Assembly: GCA_023449855.1 (NCBI GenBank)
Contig: JAEXHR010000070.1
Span: 1 to 16,125 of the forward strand
DNA from: Pseudomonadota bacterium
GTDB taxonomy: Bacteria; Pseudomonadota; Alphaproteobacteria; Rhizobiales; Xanthobacteraceae
Length of the DNA: 16,125 nt
Reading direction: 5' to 3'
Under the pieces are notes generated by a model that saw only the letters and a program-made list of their open reading frames with translations, did no database searches and was not told the origin of the DNA. The position numbers and the translations under genes were made by a program. Shown piece by piece: positions 12,983-16,125 of the stretch; position 1 is the stretch's first letter, and each line of letters starts with the position of its first letter.

Positions 12983-14160
12983 TGAAGAGCTTTTATCTCG
13001 CGGGCGCGGCGTCGCTCGCCCTGCTCTTGGCTGCCTGCGGCGGCAAGGATGGCGGAAACGAGGCAACTGCCGAAGGCGCAGCTGCCAATGAGACGGCAGC
13101 GGGCACGGAAAAGGGCGGTGCTGAAGGCGGTCATGCCGGTGAAGGCGTCGTCACATTGGGTGCCGACCAGATCGCCACAGCGGGCGTCCAGGTCGGACGG
13201 CCGATCATCGGCGGGGCCGGGACGATCGAGCTGCCCGCGATCATCGAGGGCGACCCACAGGGAACGCAGGTCGTCTCGGCCGCAATTGCGGGACGCGTGG
13301 TCGCGCTCACCCGTAACCTCGGCCAATCGGTCGGACGCGGCCAGACCATTGCGGTCATCGAAAGCCGCGAGGCGGCGCAGATCAAGGGCGAGGTCGAGGC
13401 GGCGCGGGCGCGGCTTCAGCTCGCTAATTCGAACCTCGCGCGCGAACAGCGGCTGTTCGCGCAGAGAGTCTCCCCTGAACAGGATCTGATCGCCGCCCGC
13501 ACAGCGGCGACGGAGGCGCGGATCGCCCTGACGCAGGCGCAGAGCATGGTTTCGGCGGCGGGTGTCGGCGGCGGCGGGCTCAACCGGCTCGGCATTGCCG
13601 CGCCGATCTCGGGCCAGATCATTGCGCGCCCCGTGACGCTGGGACAAACGGTCGCGGCGGATGCCGAACTCTATCGCATCGCCAACCTGAGCCAGGTGTC
13701 GATCGCGCTTAATCTCAAGCCCGAGGATGCGGGCCGGGTGCGTCCCGGCAATACGGTGCTGGTGAAGGCGGCAGGCCGTCAGGCGACCGCCCGCGTGACC
13801 TTCGTGTCGCCGGCGCTTGATCCGCAGACGCGGCTCGTGCCTGCGCTCGCCACCCTCGACAATCGCGGTGGCGAATGGCGGGTCGGCGAGCCTGTGACGG
13901 CAGCCGTGCAGCTCACGGGCAGCGGCGGGAGCGGGGCGGTCCGCGTGCCGACGACGGCGGTCCAGAGTTTCGAGGGCAAGTCGGTCGTGTTCGTGCGCAC
14001 GCCCACCGGCTTCAAGGCGACCCCGGTCCAGCTCGGCGATGCGTCGGGCGACACGGTGATCGTCCGGTCGGGCCTGACCGGCAACGAACAGATCGCCACC
14101 ACCGGAAGTTTCACGCTCAAGGCCGAGATCGGCAAGGGCGAAGCGAGCCACGAGGATTAA
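12982..14160 (+). CDS. czcB: CzcB-like RND periplasmic adaptor (lipoprotein)
   Basis: The membrane-fusion protein linking the inner-membrane pump to CzcC. The 392-residue protein starts at the ATG at 12982, which overlaps the czcC stop; a GTG at 12979 is one codon upstream. A lipoprotein signal ends at LAAC (16-19), so C19 should be lipidated and the protein anchored to the inner membrane. A Gly/Glu/Ala-rich linker with a single His (GGHAGEG) follows. Then come the barrel-sandwich and hairpin regions (about 75-215, with GRVVALTRNLGQSVGRGQ and coiled-coil helices) and the beta-barrel and membrane-proximal domains. The fold order is normal for CzcB/CusB-type adaptors. Only 3 bp separate it from czcA. 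Confidence 0.9.
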   Translation: MKSFYLAGAASLALLLAACGGKDGGNEATAEGAAANETAAGTEKGGAEGGHAGEGVVTLGADQIATAGVQVGRPIIGGAGTIELPAIIEGDPQGTQVVSAAIAGRVVALTRNLGQSVGRGQTIAVIESREAAQIKGEVEAARARLQLANSNLAREQRLFAQRVSPEQDLIAARTAATEARIALTQAQSMVSAAGVGGGGLNRLGIAAPISGQIIARPVTLGQTVAADAELYRIANLSQVSIALNLKPEDAGRVRPGNTVLVKAAGRQATARVTFVSPALDPQTRLVPALATLDNRGGEWRVGEPVTAAVQLTGSGGSGAVRVPTTAVQSFEGKSVVFVRTPTGFKATPVQLGDASGDTVIVRSGLTGNEQIATTGSFTLKAEIGKGEASHED

Positions 14161-14163
14161 GCC

Positions 14164-16125
14164 ATGATCGCCCGTATCGTAACCTGGGCGGTCGAGAAGC
14201 GCTGGCTAGTCCTGCTCCTCACCGTCATCGTCGCCGCCATCGGCGCCTTTTCCCTCTACCGGCTACCGATCGACGCGGTGCCGGACATCACCAACAATCA
14301 GGTCCAGATCAACGTCCGCGCGCCTGCCCTCTCGCCCGAGCTGGTCGAGAAGCAGGTGTCGTTTCCAATCGAAACCGCGCTCGCCGGCACCCCCGGCCTG
14401 GAATATACGCGCTCGTTGAGCCGCAACGGCTTCGCGCAGATCACGGCGGTCTTTTCGGACGCGACGGACATCTATTTCGCCCGCCAGCAGGTGGGCGAGC
14501 GTCTGCGGGGCGTGCAAGAGAATCTGCCCGACGGCGTGAACCCTGAAATGGGTCCGATCGCGACAGGCCTGGGCGAGGTGTACATGTACACCGTTCGTCT
14601 CGATCATCGCGAGGACGACAAGCACAAGCCCGGTGAACCGGGCCAACAGCCCGATGGCAGCTACATCACGCCAGAGGGCGAGCGACTGACGACCGAAGAG
14701 GACAAGGCGACCTACCTGCGCACCGCGCAGGACTGGATCGTGACGCCGCTTCTGAAGACCACACCGGGCCTCGCCGGTGTCGACTCGATTGGCGGTTACG
14801 CCAAGCAGTTCCTCGTCGTGCCCGACGTGCAGAAGCTGGCCTCGCTCGGCATCACGCTGACGGACCTGGGAAATGCGCTGGAGCGCAATAACACCAGCGT
14901 CGGCGGTGGCTTCGTCAATCGCAATGGCGAAGGTCTGGCTGTTCGCTCGGATGCGCTCGTTCGCAATGCCAGCGAGTTGGCCAGGACCGTGATCGCGACA
15001 CGTAACGGCGTGCCGATCACGGTCGAACAAGTTGCGACTGTGAAGACGGGTCAGGCGATCCGCATGGGTTCGGCATCGGAGAACGGTACCGAAGTCGTCG
15101 TCGGCACGGCGATCATGCGGATCGGCGAGAACAGCCGCATCGTGTCGACCGCGGTCGCTGAGAAACTGAAGACGATCAACGCTTCGCTGCCTCCTGACGT
15201 CGTAATTCAGCCGGTGCTGAACCGCACCGAGCTGGTCAATTCGACGATCAAGACGGTCGCGAAAAACCTGTCCGAAGGCGCGGTGCTGGTCATCGTCGTG
15301 CTCTTCCTGCTGCTCGGCAACTTCCGTGCGGCCCTGATCGCGGCGTTGGTCATCCCGATCACCATGATGCTGACAGGCTTTGGTATGCTGCGCGCTGGGG
15401 TCTCGGCCAATCTGATGAGCCTTGGGGCTTTGGACTTCGGTCTGATCGTCGACGGCGCCGTCATCATTGTCGAAAACGCGCTGCGCCGGCTTGCCGAGCA
15501 ACAGCATCATGAAGGCCGATTGCTCAGCGTCAAGGAACGGCTCGCGACCGTGGCAGCCGCTGCGCGTGAGATGATCCGTCCCTCTGTGTACGGGCAGGCA
15601 ATCATCATCCTCGTCTACGTACCGCTGCTCACGCTGACCGGCGTGGAGGGTAAAACGTTCGGACCGATGGCGCTGACCGTCATCATCGCGCTCGCCTTCG
15701 CCTTCATCCTCTCTCTCACCTTCGTGCCGGCGATGATTGCGATCTGGCTGTCGAAGAAGGTCGAGGAGAAGGACGGCCGCATCATCACGTGGCTGAAGAA
15801 GCGCTACGAACCCGGTCTCGACCGGGCCATGAAGCGCCCGACGCTGACGATCGGTGCGGGTGTGGGAAGCCTTGTGGTGGCGGCGCTTGCTTTCACTACG
15901 CTCGGCTCGGTGTTCCTGCCGCAGCTCGACGAAGGCGATTTGCTGATCCAGTCGCTCCGCATTCCGGCAACGTCGGTCCAGCAGAGCCAGGCGATGCAGG
16001 TGCCGATCGAGCGGATGATGTCGAAGCAGCCGGAGGTGCAATTCGTCTATTCCAAGACGGGCACCGCCGAGCTGGCGGCCGACCCGATGCCGCCGAACGC
16101 GACCGACATGTTCGTCATCCTGAAG
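14164..16125 (+). CDS. czcA: CzcA-like heavy-metal RND transporter, N-terminal 654 residues (cut by window end)
   Basis: The proton-driven inner-membrane pump of the CzcCBA complex, exporting Co, Zn, Cd or a related ion. The frame is open to the right edge; full CzcA is about 1,050 residues, so roughly 60 percent is present. The TM1 region (WLVLLLTVIVAAIGAFSLYRLPIDAVPDI) and the TM2-TM6 block are present. The TM4 proton-relay motif DFGLIVDGAVIIVEN carries D424, D430 and E437, with the same spacing as D402, D408 and E415 of Cupriavidus CzcA. This marks the divalent-cation (HME-1) subgroup rather than Cu/Ag. Residues about 147-182 form an Asp/Glu/Lys/His-rich insertion in the porter domain, longer than usual. 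A long minus-strand frame opposite this gene is a codon shadow. Confidence 0.93.
   Translation, partial: MIARIVTWAVEKRWLVLLLTVIVAAIGAFSLYRLPIDAVPDITNNQVQINVRAPALSPELVEKQVSFPIETALAGTPGLEYTRSLSRNGFAQITAVFSDATDIYFARQQVGERLRGVQENLPDGVNPEMGPIATGLGEVYMYTVRLDHREDDKHKPGEPGQQPDGSYITPEGERLTTEEDKATYLRTAQDWIVTPLLKTTPGLAGVDSIGGYAKQFLVVPDVQKLASLGITLTDLGNALERNNTSVGGGFVNRNGEGLAVRSDALVRNASELARTVIATRNGVPITVEQVATVKTGQAIRMGSASENGTEVVVGTAIMRIGENSRIVSTAVAEKLKTINASLPPDVVIQPVLNRTELVNSTIKTVAKNLSEGAVLVIVVLFLLLGNFRAALIAALVIPITMMLTGFGMLRAGVSANLMSLGALDFGLIVDGAVIIVENALRRLAEQQHHEGRLLSVKERLATVAAAAREMIRPSVYGQAIIILVYVPLLTLTGVEGKTFGPMALTVIIALAFAFILSLTFVPAMIAIWLSKKVEEKDGRIITWLKKRYEPGLDRAMKRPTLTIGAGVGSLVVAALAFTTLGSVFLPQLDEGDLLIQSLRIPATSVQQSQAMQVPIERMMSKQPEVQFVYSKTGTAELAADPMPPNATDMFVILK

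Noticed and set aside
12976..14151. 391-residue minus-strand frame opposite czcB
   Set aside because: Shadow of the GC-rich czcB codons; no domain and no ribosome site.
14263..16041. 592-residue open frame on the minus strand opposite czcA
   Set aside because: It lies wholly opposite a clearly conserved RND pump. Its composition is His/Arg/Asp-rich codon shadow without a recognisable domain.
1..16125. CRISPR arrays, tRNA or rRNA genes
   Set aside because: No regularly spaced short repeats, cloverleaf-like sequence or rRNA-like stretch was seen on either strand.

Overview
The window is GC-rich, with the codon use and gene content of an alphaproteobacterium. The czc set, the cytochrome c-FTR1 permease, the short CDF-type exporter and the transposase types together suggest a sphingomonad (Sphingomonas, Sphingobium or Novosphingobium type). 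The dense nesting of mobile elements beside a metal-resistance operon suggests a plasmid or genomic island. The genus and replicon are inferred.

The left part (1-6760) is a mobile-DNA mosaic. It opens with the 3' part of a tyrosine recombinase gene (to 1010). An intact IS5-family (IS427-group type) element follows at 1011-1859, flanked by CTAG duplications. A gene-free stretch (1864-2131) looks like the 5' end of a group II intron. A TniA/TniB/TniR-type transposon then runs from about 2133 to 6758, bounded by 48-bp inverted repeats that match at 46 of 48 positions. It carries an AAA+ ATPase (2178-3056, minus), a DD35E transposase (2983-4461, minus) and a serine resolvase (6128-6700, plus). 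Between transposase and resolvase lie a 187-bp MITE-like element (4578-4764) and an IS110-family insertion (transposase 4828-5946, minus). A structured segment just 5' of that transposase gene is a good bridge-RNA candidate.

The right part (6760-16125) is a metal-homeostasis island. A secreted retropepsin-like protease with a PDZ domain (6963-8192, plus) converges on a MerR-family metal sensor (8186-8602, minus). Divergent from merR runs a probable single operon on the plus strand: short CDF-like transporter, cytochrome c-FTR1 permease, small His-rich CzcI-like protein, czcC, czcB and czcA (cut by the window end). Several of these genes overlap or nearly touch.

The most informative observation is a pair of near-identical MerR-type promoters, each with a 19-bp spacer and a CTnCAG-N3-CTGGAG dyad. 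One lies upstream of the protease gene (6892-6922) and one upstream of the transporter operon (8643-8673). The metal sensor between them probably controls both transcripts. This would put a periplasmic aspartic protease-PDZ protein of unknown function in the same regulon as a Czc-type tripartite efflux pump and an FTR1-type permease.
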